Below are positions 55,459 through 64,000 of a DNA stretch of 64,000 nucleotides, piece after piece (the stretch's first letter is position 1; every line of letters starts with the position of its first letter). The position numbers were made by a program, and so were the translations under genes. Below the pieces are notes generated by a model, which ran no database searches, had not been told where the DNA came from, and saw only the letters and a list, made by a program, of their open reading frames with translations. The stretch covers positions 62,001-126,000 of the forward strand of contig NZ_AMRG01000001.1 of NCBI RefSeq assembly GCF_000299895.1, written 5' to 3'. This DNA is from Idiomarina xiamenensis 10-D-4. Lineage in GTDB: Bacteria > Pseudomonadota > Gammaproteobacteria > Enterobacterales > Alteromonadaceae.

Positions 55459-57150
55459 TTAAGCGGTCGGCGTCAACATTAGCTGCTGCGTACTCGGTAA
55501 TTCAAACTGTAACTCGGCGGCGCTGACGTGGCTGATGATCAACCACGTGCGCTGCGCATACTGCTCCACCATGCGTGTCAAAATACGTGCGGCTAAATCG
55601 CGTTGTAAGCCACTAAAGGGCTCGTCTAGCAGCAGCAGTGGGCGGCCGCTTAATAACACCCGGGCTAAGGCAATACGACGCAGCTGGCCACCGGAAAGCG
55701 CCAGGCCATAATCACCAATGCGGGTTTGCAGGCCGTCGGCTAATGCGGCGACGCTGTCGCTAAGTTCGACCAAGGCTAATACTCGCCACAACGCCTCGTC
55801 GCTAGCCGCAGGCGCTGCAATGCGCAGGTTGGCGGCGATGCTGGCGTCAAGAATATCGGTTTGTTGGGTTAAATAAGCGCAATGAACGGCCATTGATTGT
55901 GCGCTGCTGTCGCCACGATGCTGCAGCTTAATGTCACCATTGCTGGCCGGATATAGCCCCATCAAGGTGTCGGCCAAGGTCGACTTACCGGCACCGGACG
56001 AGCCTTGTAACCAATACACTCGGCCCGGTTCTGTGACCAAATTTAGATGTTGCACCACGCGCCTTTGTTGGCGGGTAATGCTCAGTTGAGCAATACGAAG
56101 TTGCAGATCGCGACCTTGAATATCGCGACTATGAACATCGCGACCATGAACATCGCTGTCGGCACTTTGGATGACCTGGCTACTCGCCATCGCGTCAGAT
56201 TCTGGCTGTGGTTTTAAGAGCGCCCGGCTGGCGCCAATAATGCTACCGTAACTGCTCCATTGCTGTGGTGTTTCTAGCGCGGTTTCTTGCCAGGCCAGTG
56301 CGGCTAAGCTGAGCATGATTGCTTGTGCGGCGCTTAACTGGCCACTGTTGACCATAGTGAGACTGATCACTAGCACAACGATGAATAATAACTGTACGAC
56401 TAAATCGACCCAGGCTTGACTGCGCTGGCGTAACTTGGCTTCGTCATCCTGCCAGCGTTGTAAGCGCTCGCCGTGACCTAAGCAGCGCTGTTGATAAGCC
56501 TCGTAATAACCCCAGCCAGCCAGCTCGGCGGCACTTTCGGTCAAGGCCATGCTGGCGCTACGCAAACGTTGTTGCTGGCGGGTATAGCGTACCGCCAAAA
56601 TGCGGCTGCGTAGCGCCAAATGAGCGCTTAACGCAATCACTAACAGGCTGGTCAGTAGTAACGCTAACGCTAGCCAGGGCTGATAAAACAACCACCAAAC
56701 CGCGACCAACAGCGTTAGCAGGGTAAACACCAAGGTTGGTAGCAATAGCCGTAACAATAGGTTGTCCATGGCTTCGATATTGCGCGTTAGGCGCTGCACG
56801 GTGTCGGCTAAACGAAAGCGTTTATCAGCGTTTAACGGTTGTTGGCGTAAGCGTTTAAATAGCGCAATACGCCAACGTGCTTGTAGCTTAAGCACTAAAT
56901 CGTGATTAACCAAACGTTCGAGATAACGCCCGACGGTCCGTGACACCGCAAAAAAGCGAATACCCGAGCCCGGGCTATAAATATCAAAGCCGACATACAG
57001 CGCCGAGGCGGTAATGAACCAGCCCGATAACGACAATAGCCCCAAGGCAAACAAGGTGGTTAGCCACGCTAATGCCATGCCGAGTAATAGCTGTCGGCGT
57101 TGGGTAAGTAGCTGTTTGAGCCATGGACGTAAGTACTGACTATCACGCAT
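55459..57150 (-). CDS. cydC: Thiol reductant ABC exporter subunit CydC
   Basis: An ABC half-transporter that with CydD exports cysteine and glutathione to the periplasm and is needed for cytochrome bd assembly. It has six membrane segments in the first 300 residues, then Walker A WLQGSSGAGKSTLADTLMGL, signature LALSGGQLRRIALARVLLSG and Walker B LLLLDEPFSGL. ATG 57150 has AAGGA upstream and overlaps the cydD stop by eight bases; the longer frame to 57177 is less likely. Last gene of cydA-cydB-cydD-cydC. A long poorly conserved linker with repeated D-V-H/Q-G/S-R-D units (about residues 330-350) is unusual. Confidence 0.93.
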   Translation of the reverse strand: MRDSQYLRPWLKQLLTQRRQLLLGMALAWLTTLFALGLLSLSGWFITASALYVGFDIYSPGSGIRFFAVSRTVGRYLERLVNHDLVLKLQARWRIALFKRLRQQPLNADKRFRLADTVQRLTRNIEAMDNLLLRLLLPTLVFTLLTLLVAVWWLFYQPWLALALLLTSLLVIALSAHLALRSRILAVRYTRQQQRLRSASMALTESAAELAGWGYYEAYQQRCLGHGERLQRWQDDEAKLRQRSQAWVDLVVQLLFIVVLVISLTMVNSGQLSAAQAIMLSLAALAWQETALETPQQWSSYGSIIGASRALLKPQPESDAMASSQVIQSADSDVHGRDVHSRDIQGRDLQLRIAQLSITRQQRRVVQHLNLVTEPGRVYWLQGSSGAGKSTLADTLMGLYPASNGDIKLQHRGDSSAQSMAVHCAYLTQQTDILDASIAANLRIAAPAASDEALWRVLALVELSDSVAALADGLQTRIGDYGLALSGGQLRRIALARVLLSGRPLLLLDEPFSGLQRDLAARILTRMVEQYAQRTWLIISHVSAAELQFELPSTQQLMLTPTA

Positions 57151-58786
57151 GATCTTGTTCCTTACAGCCGATAACATAGTGATGGTCGGCCATACGCTGT
57201 AGCTCAGGGTCGTGGCTGGCGACCACGACGGTGCAGCCCTTGTCGGTCAACTCGCGCAGCTGTTGACGGATCACCGCAGCCGATGCGGGGTCGAGATTTT
57301 CGGTCGGTTCATCGGCAATCAGCAACGGCCGTTGCGCTAACAAGCAACGAGCCAACGCTAGACGGCGTCTCTCGCCACCAGAAAGTCCTACGCCACGTTC
57401 GCCGATGTGGGTATCTAAGCCATCGGCTAGCTGGGCTAACAGGGGGGTTAGTGCCACCGCTGCCAAGGCCTGTTGCAACTGCTGGTCGTGGTATTGTCCG
57501 AATAAATTGAGGTTAGCGCGGATCGAGCCGGGTTTTATATAAGGCTGTTGAGCAAAGTAGGCGCGCCCAGTCGTGGCTGACATAGGCGCTGGCATGCTGA
57601 GCTCGCCGGTGTAGGGGGCTTGTCCCAGCAACGCGCGCAGCAGAGTGGTTTTACCGCTACCCGAAGGGCCTGAGATAACGACCAGCGTGTTGCAACGCCA
57701 CTGCGCCGGTGGATAATGCAACTGCATGTTGGGCGTCAGTGTTACCGACAGTCGTTGCCACGCGATATGCTCGCTGCTTGCTGCGGTGGTTACCGGGCTG
57801 AGCGTTTGCTTGGGCTGGTGCTCGCAAAGCAAGGTGGCAGCGCCTAAAGCGGCGGCACGGTCGTGGTAACTCTGCGCGAATTGACGCAGCGGGGCAAAAT
57901 ACTCGGGTGCTAATAGCAGCACCAATAAGCCGCTAAATAAGGTCAGCTGGTCGGCGCCTAGCCAACTGATATAGCCGAGCAGGCCAAAGCCGACATACAA
58001 AGCGACGCCAGCAATGGCGACACTGGCAAAGAACTCCAGCACTGCCGACGATAAAAACGCGACCTTCAGCGTACTCATGGTGGCTTGTCGATAACGCTCA
58101 CCGGCAGCGGCAACATCGTCAACGGCGGTATCGGTGGCGGCAAATAACTGCAAGGTCGCCAAGTTACGCAGTTTGTCGGTAAAACTACGGCTCAGTGCAA
58201 AGTTTTGTTGCGCGTGTTGCTGGCTGAGACGTTCGGCGCCGATACCGATTAATGCCATAAATAGCGGTATTACCGGGCCACTGATGAGTAACAGTAAGCC
58301 AACTACCGGGTTCAGCCAAAAGCAAACGCTTAAAATCAGCAGCGGCGAAAAAACGGTGAGATATTGTAGTACCAGATAACGGCTAAAGTAGCCGTGCAGA
58401 GCGTCGATGGGCTCCAGCGCTAGGCTACCATCGGCGGCGGCTAAGCGTTGACCTTGTTGCAGTTGCTGCTGCCAGCGCTCGGTTAGTTGTTGGCGCGCAG
58501 CTTGCAGCGCATCGCTGGCGGCTCGTTGCTGTGCTTGTTCGCGCTGCCAACCCGCGTACACACGTAGTAAACTGGCTAAGCCTAGACTGATCAAGGTGGG
58601 GTATTGCTGAAGCAGGGCTTGCTCACCGACAAAGGTGTCATGTGCTAAGCGAGCCACCGCCCAGAGTTGCACAATAATCGCCAGGGTTTTGACTAAGCCA
58701 AATAAAAACGCCCGCTGGATCGGGCGTTTAACGGTTTTTGCAAGTTGTTTCAGGTAAGCAGAGGCTGCGTTAAAACCACTTCGCAT
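57143..58786 (-). CDS. cydD: Thiol reductant ABC exporter subunit CydD
   Basis: The partner of CydC. The membrane domain spans about residues 20-310, followed by Walker A VISGPSGSGKTTLLRALLGQ, the signature GVGLSGGERRRLALARCLLA and Walker B LLIADEPTENLDP. Length 547 is in the family range. It follows cydB after 24 bases and overlaps cydC, so all four cyd genes are likely one transcript. No cydX-like small gene fits in the cydB-cydD gap. Confidence 0.94.
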   Translation of the reverse strand: MRSGFNAASAYLKQLAKTVKRPIQRAFLFGLVKTLAIIVQLWAVARLAHDTFVGEQALLQQYPTLISLGLASLLRVYAGWQREQAQQRAASDALQAARQQLTERWQQQLQQGQRLAAADGSLALEPIDALHGYFSRYLVLQYLTVFSPLLILSVCFWLNPVVGLLLLISGPVIPLFMALIGIGAERLSQQHAQQNFALSRSFTDKLRNLATLQLFAATDTAVDDVAAAGERYRQATMSTLKVAFLSSAVLEFFASVAIAGVALYVGFGLLGYISWLGADQLTLFSGLLVLLLAPEYFAPLRQFAQSYHDRAAALGAATLLCEHQPKQTLSPVTTAASSEHIAWQRLSVTLTPNMQLHYPPAQWRCNTLVVISGPSGSGKTTLLRALLGQAPYTGELSMPAPMSATTGRAYFAQQPYIKPGSIRANLNLFGQYHDQQLQQALAAVALTPLLAQLADGLDTHIGERGVGLSGGERRRLALARCLLAQRPLLIADEPTENLDPASAAVIRQQLRELTDKGCTVVVASHDPELQRMADHHYVIGCKEQDHA

Positions 58787-58810
58787 GAAATGAGCTTCCT
58801 AAACGACTGA

Positions 58811-59818
58811 CTAATGATAACCCTGACCGGCCTTGACTTTACCGCGGAACACCCAGTAAGTCCAAGCGGTGTAGGTCAATACAATCGGGATAACAAAGAG
58901 TAAGCCTAACAACAAGAACAGTTGCGATTCATGCGCCGAGGCCGCGTCTGCCAAGGTGTAATTGGGCGGTACTACGTAAGGCCATTTACTCGCCAACAAA
59001 CCTAGGTAGGTAAACACGAATAGTCCCATAGTGGCGACAAAGGGAGTACCTTCGCGCTTATCGCGGGTCGATTTAAAGATCCAGTAGGCGCAAATTAAAC
59101 CGCCAATCGGTAATAACCAAATGGCTGAGAAGCCGCTAAACCAGCGGTCAGAGACAAACTCATCAACAAACGGCGTCCACACACTGATGGCGGCGAATAC
59201 CAACAATACGAATACCAGCAATGGATTCACCAGCTTGTAAGCCCAAGCTTGTGTTTCGCCCTCTGACTTCATGATCAACCAGGTCGCACCGAGTAAGGCG
59301 TAACCGGCAACCAAGCCCAGCCCGGTTAAAATGGTAAAGGGGGTTAGCCAATCCAGCGCACCGCCGACATAGCGCATATTCTCGGTTTCGAAACCTTGAA
59401 TATAAGCACCAACGACCGCGCCCTGAGCAAAAGCGGCAACGATTGAGCCGATGCTGAACGACCAGTTCCATAAGTACCGCGAGGTATGCGCTTTAAAGCG
59501 AAACTCGAACGCGACACCGCGGAAAATCAAGCCGGCCACCAGCAAGAATACACCGATATATAAGGCTGGCAGCACCACCGCGTAGACCAGCGGGAACGCC
59601 GCTAACAAACCCGCGCCCCCCAGCACCAGCCAGGTTTCGTTACCGTCCCAAACCGGTGCAATGGAGTTCATCATGACATCGCGGTCTTCTTCGTTAGGGG
59701 CAAACATAAACAGAATGCCCTGACCTAAGTCAAAACCGTCCATCAGCACGTACATGATCACGCCAAAGGCAATGATGGCGGCCCAAATGTAGGTTAAATC
59801 AAAAATTGGTTCACTCAT
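58811..59818 (-). CDS. cydB: Cytochrome bd ubiquinol oxidase subunit II
   Basis: A 335-residue membrane protein with eight or nine hydrophobic segments. The N-terminus contains MYVLMDGFDLGQGILFMFAP, then MNSIAPVWDGNETWLVLGGA, both highly conserved in CydB, and a C-terminal LLLGLLFVIPIVLTYTAWTY. It is shorter than E. coli CydB (379) and matches the CioB-length class. It ends the oxidase part of the operon and follows cydA by 11 bases. Confidence 0.96.
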   Translation of the reverse strand: MSEPIFDLTYIWAAIIAFGVIMYVLMDGFDLGQGILFMFAPNEEDRDVMMNSIAPVWDGNETWLVLGGAGLLAAFPLVYAVVLPALYIGVFLLVAGLIFRGVAFEFRFKAHTSRYLWNWSFSIGSIVAAFAQGAVVGAYIQGFETENMRYVGGALDWLTPFTILTGLGLVAGYALLGATWLIMKSEGETQAWAYKLVNPLLVFVLLVFAAISVWTPFVDEFVSDRWFSGFSAIWLLPIGGLICAYWIFKSTRDKREGTPFVATMGLFVFTYLGLLASKWPYVVPPNYTLADAASAHESQLFLLLGLLFVIPIVLTYTAWTYWVFRGKVKAGQGYH

Positions 59819-59829
59819 GACGTTGTTCC

Positions 59830-61212
59830 TTAATCGAAGCTAGCTTCGGCAGCTGATAACGGACGTTTAGCACGATGTTTGTCATCGTGAGTCTGATGCG
59901 TATCTTCGGTACCCATGCGAATGACGCGGGTCAGGTAGTAAGCACCTGCCGCAAACACACATGCGTATACCAAGAAGTAACCAATCAGCGTAAACAATGC
60001 CATACCACCGGTTAATGACGGCGTTAAGCCTTCGGCATGAGTCATCATGCCATAAACCAGATAGGGCGCGCGTCCAGCTTCGGTGACGAACCAGCCTGCT
60101 AGCACCGCAATAAACGGGCTTAAGGTCATCAGGCGTAAGCTCTGTAAGTACCAGCGAGTGCGCATGTAAGCGCGTTTAGGACGTAATGCCAGACCGATAA
60201 TGGCGGTAATAATCATTAACACACCCATTGCCACCATCACCCGGAACGACCAGAACACGATCGGTACATAGGGTTGTTCTTCTGGTGGTACTTCTTTCAG
60301 TCCCGGTACTTCGCCGTCCCAGTCATGGGTCAGAATCAGACTCGCCATGCTCGGAATGCCGACTTCAAAGTGATTAGTTTGTTGCTCTTTATCGGGCCAT
60401 GCAAACAGCAACAGCGGCACGTTCGATTGGGTTTCCCAGTTGGCCTCCATCGCCGCCACTTTGGTGGGTTGATGTTCAAGCGTATTTAAACCATGAAAAT
60501 CACCGACTACGGCCTGTAGCGGGGTGATGATCAACAGCAACCATAAGCACATGGAGAGCGCTTTACGATGTAAGTCGACATCGCGCTTTTGAATCAAGAA
60601 CCAAGCACTCACTCCGGCCACCACAAAGCTACCGGTAATAAATGATGCAAGCGCCATGTGCATAAAGCGGTATGGGAATGAGGCGTTAAAAATTGCTGCA
60701 CTCCAGTCAACCACGTGATAAATACCGTCGCGTACTTCGACACCGGCCGGGGTTTGCATCCAGCTGTTTGCCGATAAAATCCAAAATGACGAAATGAAGG
60801 TGCCGATAGAGACCATCAACGCTGCAAAAAAGTGTACGCCGTTAGGTACTTTGCCGCGTCCAAAAAGTAATACGCCAAGGAACGCCGCTTCTAGAAAGAA
60901 TGCCGTGATAACCTCGTAGCTCAGCATCGGGCCGAGGAAGTTGGCGGTAGCTAAGGCAAAATTACTCCAGTTGGTACCAAACTGGAAAGCCATAACGATA
61001 CCGGACACCACCCCCATACCGAATACCACGGCAAAGACTTGTGTCCAAAAGGCGCCTAAACGTTCCCATTTGGGGTCGTTAGTTTTAAAGGCTAGGCCGT
61101 AAATCAGCGCCAAATAAGAGGCAAGGCCGATGGTAAAAACGGGAAAAATCGCGTGAAATGAAACAACAAAAGCGAATTGAATTCGCGATAGCAACAGCGG
61201 ATCAAGCTCCAT
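59830..61212 (-). CDS. cydA: Cytochrome bd ubiquinol oxidase subunit I (short Q-loop)
   Basis: The haem-bearing subunit reduces oxygen with quinol electrons. ATG 61212 (AGGAGT eight bases upstream) gives MELDPLLLSRIQFAFVVSFH; His20 is the expected haem b595 ligand, with the second His in RFMHMALASF and the Met ligand in FRVMVAMG. The quinol region has the short form between ILTHDWDGEVPGLKEVPPEE and the next helix, without the long insertion of the E. coli protein, so it is S-type like CioA. Total 460 residues. An FNR-like site lies 69 bases upstream. Confidence 0.96.
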   Translation of the reverse strand: MELDPLLLSRIQFAFVVSFHAIFPVFTIGLASYLALIYGLAFKTNDPKWERLGAFWTQVFAVVFGMGVVSGIVMAFQFGTNWSNFALATANFLGPMLSYEVITAFFLEAAFLGVLLFGRGKVPNGVHFFAALMVSIGTFISSFWILSANSWMQTPAGVEVRDGIYHVVDWSAAIFNASFPYRFMHMALASFITGSFVVAGVSAWFLIQKRDVDLHRKALSMCLWLLLIITPLQAVVGDFHGLNTLEHQPTKVAAMEANWETQSNVPLLLFAWPDKEQQTNHFEVGIPSMASLILTHDWDGEVPGLKEVPPEEQPYVPIVFWSFRVMVAMGVLMIITAIIGLALRPKRAYMRTRWYLQSLRLMTLSPFIAVLAGWFVTEAGRAPYLVYGMMTHAEGLTPSLTGGMALFTLIGYFLVYACVFAAGAYYLTRVIRMGTEDTHQTHDDKHRAKRPLSAAEASFD

Positions 61213-61280
61213 AACGACTACTCCTGATGCAAGGGTCGTGATAAGTCTACTCTTTACCCTTACAGGTTCAAGGGACAAAC

Positions 61281-61294
61281 TTGATTTAAATTAA
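61281..61294 (-). promoter_or_regulatory. FNR/Anr-like site upstream of cydA
   Basis: TTGATTTAAATTAA matches the FNR consensus TTGATnnnnATCAA at nine of ten positions. It lies in the 250-base region between divergent cydA and a membrane-protein gene, consistent with oxygen-responsive control of either or both. The position relative to a promoter is not determined. Confidence 0.5.
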
Positions 61295-61462
61295 TAGGAC
61301 AGTAAATAAATTGTCGCAGGCTGTTAGCCAGAGTTGACAAGTGATTTGCTTGCCAAGCTAAAGCTGACTCAATATCATTTTGGAACGTCAATATTTTGAT
61401 TAATTACCATTGAGTCGATCCGCTGGCATGCTTACCGGCGACGCACAACTGCAAGGACTGTT

Positions 61463-63352
61463 ATGGCCTACGATTTTGGTTCACAAACACTGGGTATTAA
61501 AAACCCTTTTAAAAAAGAAGGGCTTATTCGTTTCGTCGCGGGGGTGTTAGTAACCCTGCTGGGCGTTTATGCGTTATTTCATGTGGCCGCGCTAATTGAT
61601 ACCCAGTTGAGCAGTGCTTGGTTATACGCCATTGCTGGCTTTGTCTTGCTGGTTTTGGGGCTAAAGCGTTGTGGTAGTGGCTTAATGCAACTGTTTAAGT
61701 TCTTTGTCGGCCGTTCGGTACCGGCGTCGTTAGCGTATAACTTAACTAAGAGCGAGCGAGATAACGCCAAACTAGAACAACAAAGCGGCAGTTTGGCCTA
61801 TCCTAGCTCCGCTTTAGAGTCGATGTTGATGGGACGTAAAAACCTGACCTTTGTTGAGCCACAGGGGTGGTTAGCCAGGCTGGCACATACGGTTTTTCCG
61901 CGCTTGATATTTTTGCCCTATCCGATTCGCAATCTAGTGCAGGATGTGTTTGCGCTGGCGGTAACGACGTTTATCGCGTTTGTCGCTTTTGGCTTGACCT
62001 ATTTTGTCGCTGCGGTGGGGCTGGCCGGTGCCGCTGGGCCGCTGATCATTACCTTATTTTCGTTTATTTTGGTGCTCTATTTAGTGCTGGCATGGCGTCG
62101 CGGCGCGCAACATATTCGCCTGAGTAAAGTAAAAACGCTAAATAGCTCCAGTGCGACCAGCTTAGCCAAAATTATCGCGCTATCGATTGTGTTCCCGGTG
62201 GTGATTGGCGTGTTGTATAACTGGCTAGTCAATAACGAACAGCGGTTGATGGCTGATATCGAGGCATTGTTTGCACAAGCGTCGAGTTTTAGTGCTTGGC
62301 CGTTATTGATTTTTTTGATCATGTTGATGTTTATCAGCATGGCGTTAATTGCAGTGTTGGTAAAGCAGCGTGGGGCATTGATTCAAACCAATACCGAAGT
62401 TGCTGAATATCGTGAAAATCTGCAAGAGTCGGTACATCCAAACGAAATCTTTATCAATATTGAAAATATCGTTTTGGCTAACCGTCGTTATAAAGAAGTG
62501 CCCAACCGTACTTATATTGAGTTTAGTCCGCGTCTTAATGAACAAAGTCAGGGCAAAGGTGACTTTGCCGGCGAGCTGTTAATTGAAACGCAACCGGCGT
62601 TGGCAAAAACCGAAGTCACGCCAAGCTTTTCATTAACTCGTTTATTAACCACGCTATTCGCGCAATTACTGATTGTGGCAGGAGCGGCAACGCTACTACT
62701 GCTGACGTCACAATTGATTGATTTATGGCAAGTCGTCAGTGGCAATGATGTTGTGGCGATGCTGCAAGGCGCCAACGGCGCAGCATTTATGGGACAGCTT
62801 AGTGATGTGGTGATGCCGGTGTTGGCCACCTTATTGTTATGTCTGTTGCTGCATGCGGGAGGACAAATTCTGGAGAACGCGGCGCATATCTTCTGGGCCG
62901 AGCTACAGTTTAATTCGTTGCTCATGTATATGAAAACCGAGGGAACCTTTACCGAATCAAAAATTTCTACCGGTATGTCTATTCATGACTCAACGCGCAG
63001 CGAGAACGTCATTGTTAAATCGTCTATTACACCTTGGATAGTGAGTTCTCGTATTAATACCAGCACCTTTGCCGATAGCGGCCAGAACAATGTAGAAATG
63101 CCTCGCTATGTGATGTCGCTGCATAAAAACGAAGAAGAATTGAACATGATGGTCGATGAAATTCGCAGCTTCTTAAAAAACCGCGAAACCATCGCCGGTT
63201 TTAGTAACTCGCAAGATTTACGCAATGCTGAGAACATTTTGCGAGTGAATCAAGTATCGCGGCAAACAGACGACAAACAGCGCTTAACCGAGACCGAACA
63301 GGGCGCGGGCTATTTACGTCACCAACAAGATGACGACGAGCCCAAGGCTTAA
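61463..63352 (+). CDS. Large inner-membrane protein of unknown function, 629 aa
   Basis: Hydrophobic segments at about residues 23-44, 50-68, 150-190, 195-212, 235-255, 275-300, 400-425 and 450-475 give at least eight membrane passes. Two soluble parts stand out: a loop at about 305-395 (ESVHPNEIFINIENIVLANR) and a C-terminal domain of about 150 residues (EGTFTESKISTGMSIHDSTR) with a charged end. No catalytic motif is recognised. AAGGA precedes the ATG. Divergent from cydA and possibly sharing its control region. I do not recognise the family. Confidence 0.7.
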   Translation: MAYDFGSQTLGIKNPFKKEGLIRFVAGVLVTLLGVYALFHVAALIDTQLSSAWLYAIAGFVLLVLGLKRCGSGLMQLFKFFVGRSVPASLAYNLTKSERDNAKLEQQSGSLAYPSSALESMLMGRKNLTFVEPQGWLARLAHTVFPRLIFLPYPIRNLVQDVFALAVTTFIAFVAFGLTYFVAAVGLAGAAGPLIITLFSFILVLYLVLAWRRGAQHIRLSKVKTLNSSSATSLAKIIALSIVFPVVIGVLYNWLVNNEQRLMADIEALFAQASSFSAWPLLIFLIMLMFISMALIAVLVKQRGALIQTNTEVAEYRENLQESVHPNEIFINIENIVLANRRYKEVPNRTYIEFSPRLNEQSQGKGDFAGELLIETQPALAKTEVTPSFSLTRLLTTLFAQLLIVAGAATLLLLTSQLIDLWQVVSGNDVVAMLQGANGAAFMGQLSDVVMPVLATLLLCLLLHAGGQILENAAHIFWAELQFNSLLMYMKTEGTFTESKISTGMSIHDSTRSENVIVKSSITPWIVSSRINTSTFADSGQNNVEMPRYVMSLHKNEEELNMMVDEIRSFLKNRETIAGFSNSQDLRNAENILRVNQVSRQTDDKQRLTETEQGAGYLRHQQDDDEPKA

Positions 63353-63377
63353 TACCTAGTTGATGCTGGTGGCGTCG

Positions 63378-63404
63378 ATTTGCAAATTCTTACATTTGCA
63401 AATT
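63378..63404. promoter_or_regulatory. Twin ATTTGCAAATT sites upstream of the S46 peptidase
   Basis: ATTTGCAAATT occurs at 63378-63388 and again at 63394-63404, 16 bases apart. Each contains the palindrome ATTTGCAAAT. Located about 65 bases before the peptidase start, they look like paired operator sites. Confidence 0.45.
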
Positions 63405-63468
63405 GACGGCCATGGGCATTTGCTCAATGATGCGTTGTTAACTTATCTGCCTAAGGATAATTTCTATC

Positions 63469-64000
63469 ATGCTTAAAAGAACGCTATTAGCGCTGGCATT
63501 AGCCAGTTCGTTTGCCCATGCTGATGAAGGCATGTGGATGCCGCAGCAGTTACCCGACATTGCCGATAAATTGAAGGTCGCCGGTTTGCAGCTTGACCCC
63601 AATAATTTGACCGAGTTGACCGAGTTCCCCATGGGAGCGGTGGTGAGTTTGGGCGGTTGTTCTGCTTCTTTTGTTTCGCCAGAGGGTTTAGTGGTCACTA
63701 ACCACCATTGTGCCTATGGCAGTATTGCTTACAACTCGACCCCTGAAAATAATATCTTAGCGAATGGTTTCTTAGCCAAAAATCTCAGCGAGGAACTACC
63801 CGCAGCGCCAGGCTCACGTATTTTTGTTACGACCGATGTCCGCGACGTTAGCAGCGATGTTATCGATCAGGCCACCGCAGCGTTAAGCGGTCGCGAGCGG
63901 GTCAAGGCGATCGAGAATAACAGTAAACGCTTGGTCGCTGAGTGCGAGAGTGATGCGGGCTACCGTTGTGATGTCTCTAGCTTCTACGGCGGTTTGTCGT
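63469..64000 (+). CDS. S46 family serine peptidase (5' part, runs off the window)
   Basis: The first 177 residues of a dipeptidyl-peptidase-7/11-like enzyme. A signal peptide (LLALALASSFAHA) is followed by GMWMPQQLPDIADKLKVAGL and the catalytic-His block VSPEGLVVTNHHCAYGSIAY, both characteristic of family S46. The catalytic Asp and Ser would lie beyond the window. ATG 63469 has AAGGATA upstream. Such periplasmic dipeptidyl peptidases suit an organism living on peptides, in line with the M1 enzyme at 4.8 kb. Confidence 0.92.
   Translation, partial: MLKRTLLALALASSFAHADEGMWMPQQLPDIADKLKVAGLQLDPNNLTELTEFPMGAVVSLGGCSASFVSPEGLVVTNHHCAYGSIAYNSTPENNILANGFLAKNLSEELPAAPGSRIFVTTDVRDVSSDVIDQATAALSGRERVKAIENNSKRLVAECESDAGYRCDVSSFYGGLS

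Noticed and set aside
58787-58810. cydX-type small subunit gene after cydB
   Set aside because: Only 24 bases separate cydB from cydD, too short for the 30-40 codon cydX gene.

Overview
The window reads as the chromosome of a marine-type gammaproteobacterium, most likely an Alteromonadales relative such as the Idiomarina, Rheinheimera or Alishewanella groups. The genus cannot be fixed from sequence reading alone. The evidence is the gene order: ruvX-yqgE-gshB-rsmE, then metK, tkt-epd-pgk-fba, and later the rpsU-dnaG-rpoD macromolecular-synthesis cluster. Secreted M1 and S46 peptidases, two methyl-accepting chemotaxis proteins and a short-Q-loop cytochrome bd operon fit the same picture.

Bases 1-4600 (mostly minus strand) hold two small unknown genes, a transglutaminase-like exported protein, a damaged ruvX, yqgE, gshB and rsmE. 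Bases 4700-13420 (plus strand) hold an exported M1 aminopeptidase, metK behind a MetJ-like dyad, and a central-carbon cluster tkt-epd-pgk-fba closed by a strong terminator. Bases 13500-22220 carry a DUF481 outer-membrane protein, a TerC-family protein, a cyclic-nucleotide-binding protein, a chemoreceptor, the DUF47/PiT phosphate pair, and an ECF sigma / membrane anti-sigma-like / periplasmic coiled-coil operon. Bases 22300-30100 carry queA, an NPD-family flavoprotein, tgt, marC, a small unknown protein and a 1093-residue Ser/Thr kinase with a periplasmic repeat region.

Upstream of the kinase, 750 bases without a gene hold a 273-bp nested inverted-repeat structure and three 10-bp phased TGACGTCA-type repeats. 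They lead into a PilZ protein translationally coupled to a catalytically degenerate EAL-like protein. Then come rpsU-dnaG-rpoD, a small amidohydrolase and a histidine-kinase-like protein whose phospho-acceptor histidine is asparagine.

A tRNA-Ile2(CAU) gene at 39121-39196 marks the left edge of an AT-richer accessory island, about 39.2-47.6 kb. It holds a DUF3644-like protein with a HEPN-type R-x4-H motif, membrane and coiled-coil proteins of unknown function, a broken IS481-type element, a broken IS2-like IS3-family element, the first 70 codons of an hsdR gene, another truncated gene and a dual-specificity-type phosphatase. No integrase or right attachment site is visible. It looks like a decayed defence island in which the DUF3644-like gene and the coiled-coil membrane gene are still intact.

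From 47.6 kb the core-like composition returns: a GFA-family protein, an unknown 322-residue protein, a Cache-type chemoreceptor, an outer-membrane beta-barrel, an exported alpha/beta hydrolase, an OsmC-YcaO fusion, and the cydA-cydB-cydD-cydC operon with an FNR-like site upstream of cydA. A divergent 629-residue membrane protein follows, and the window ends inside an S46 serine peptidase gene.
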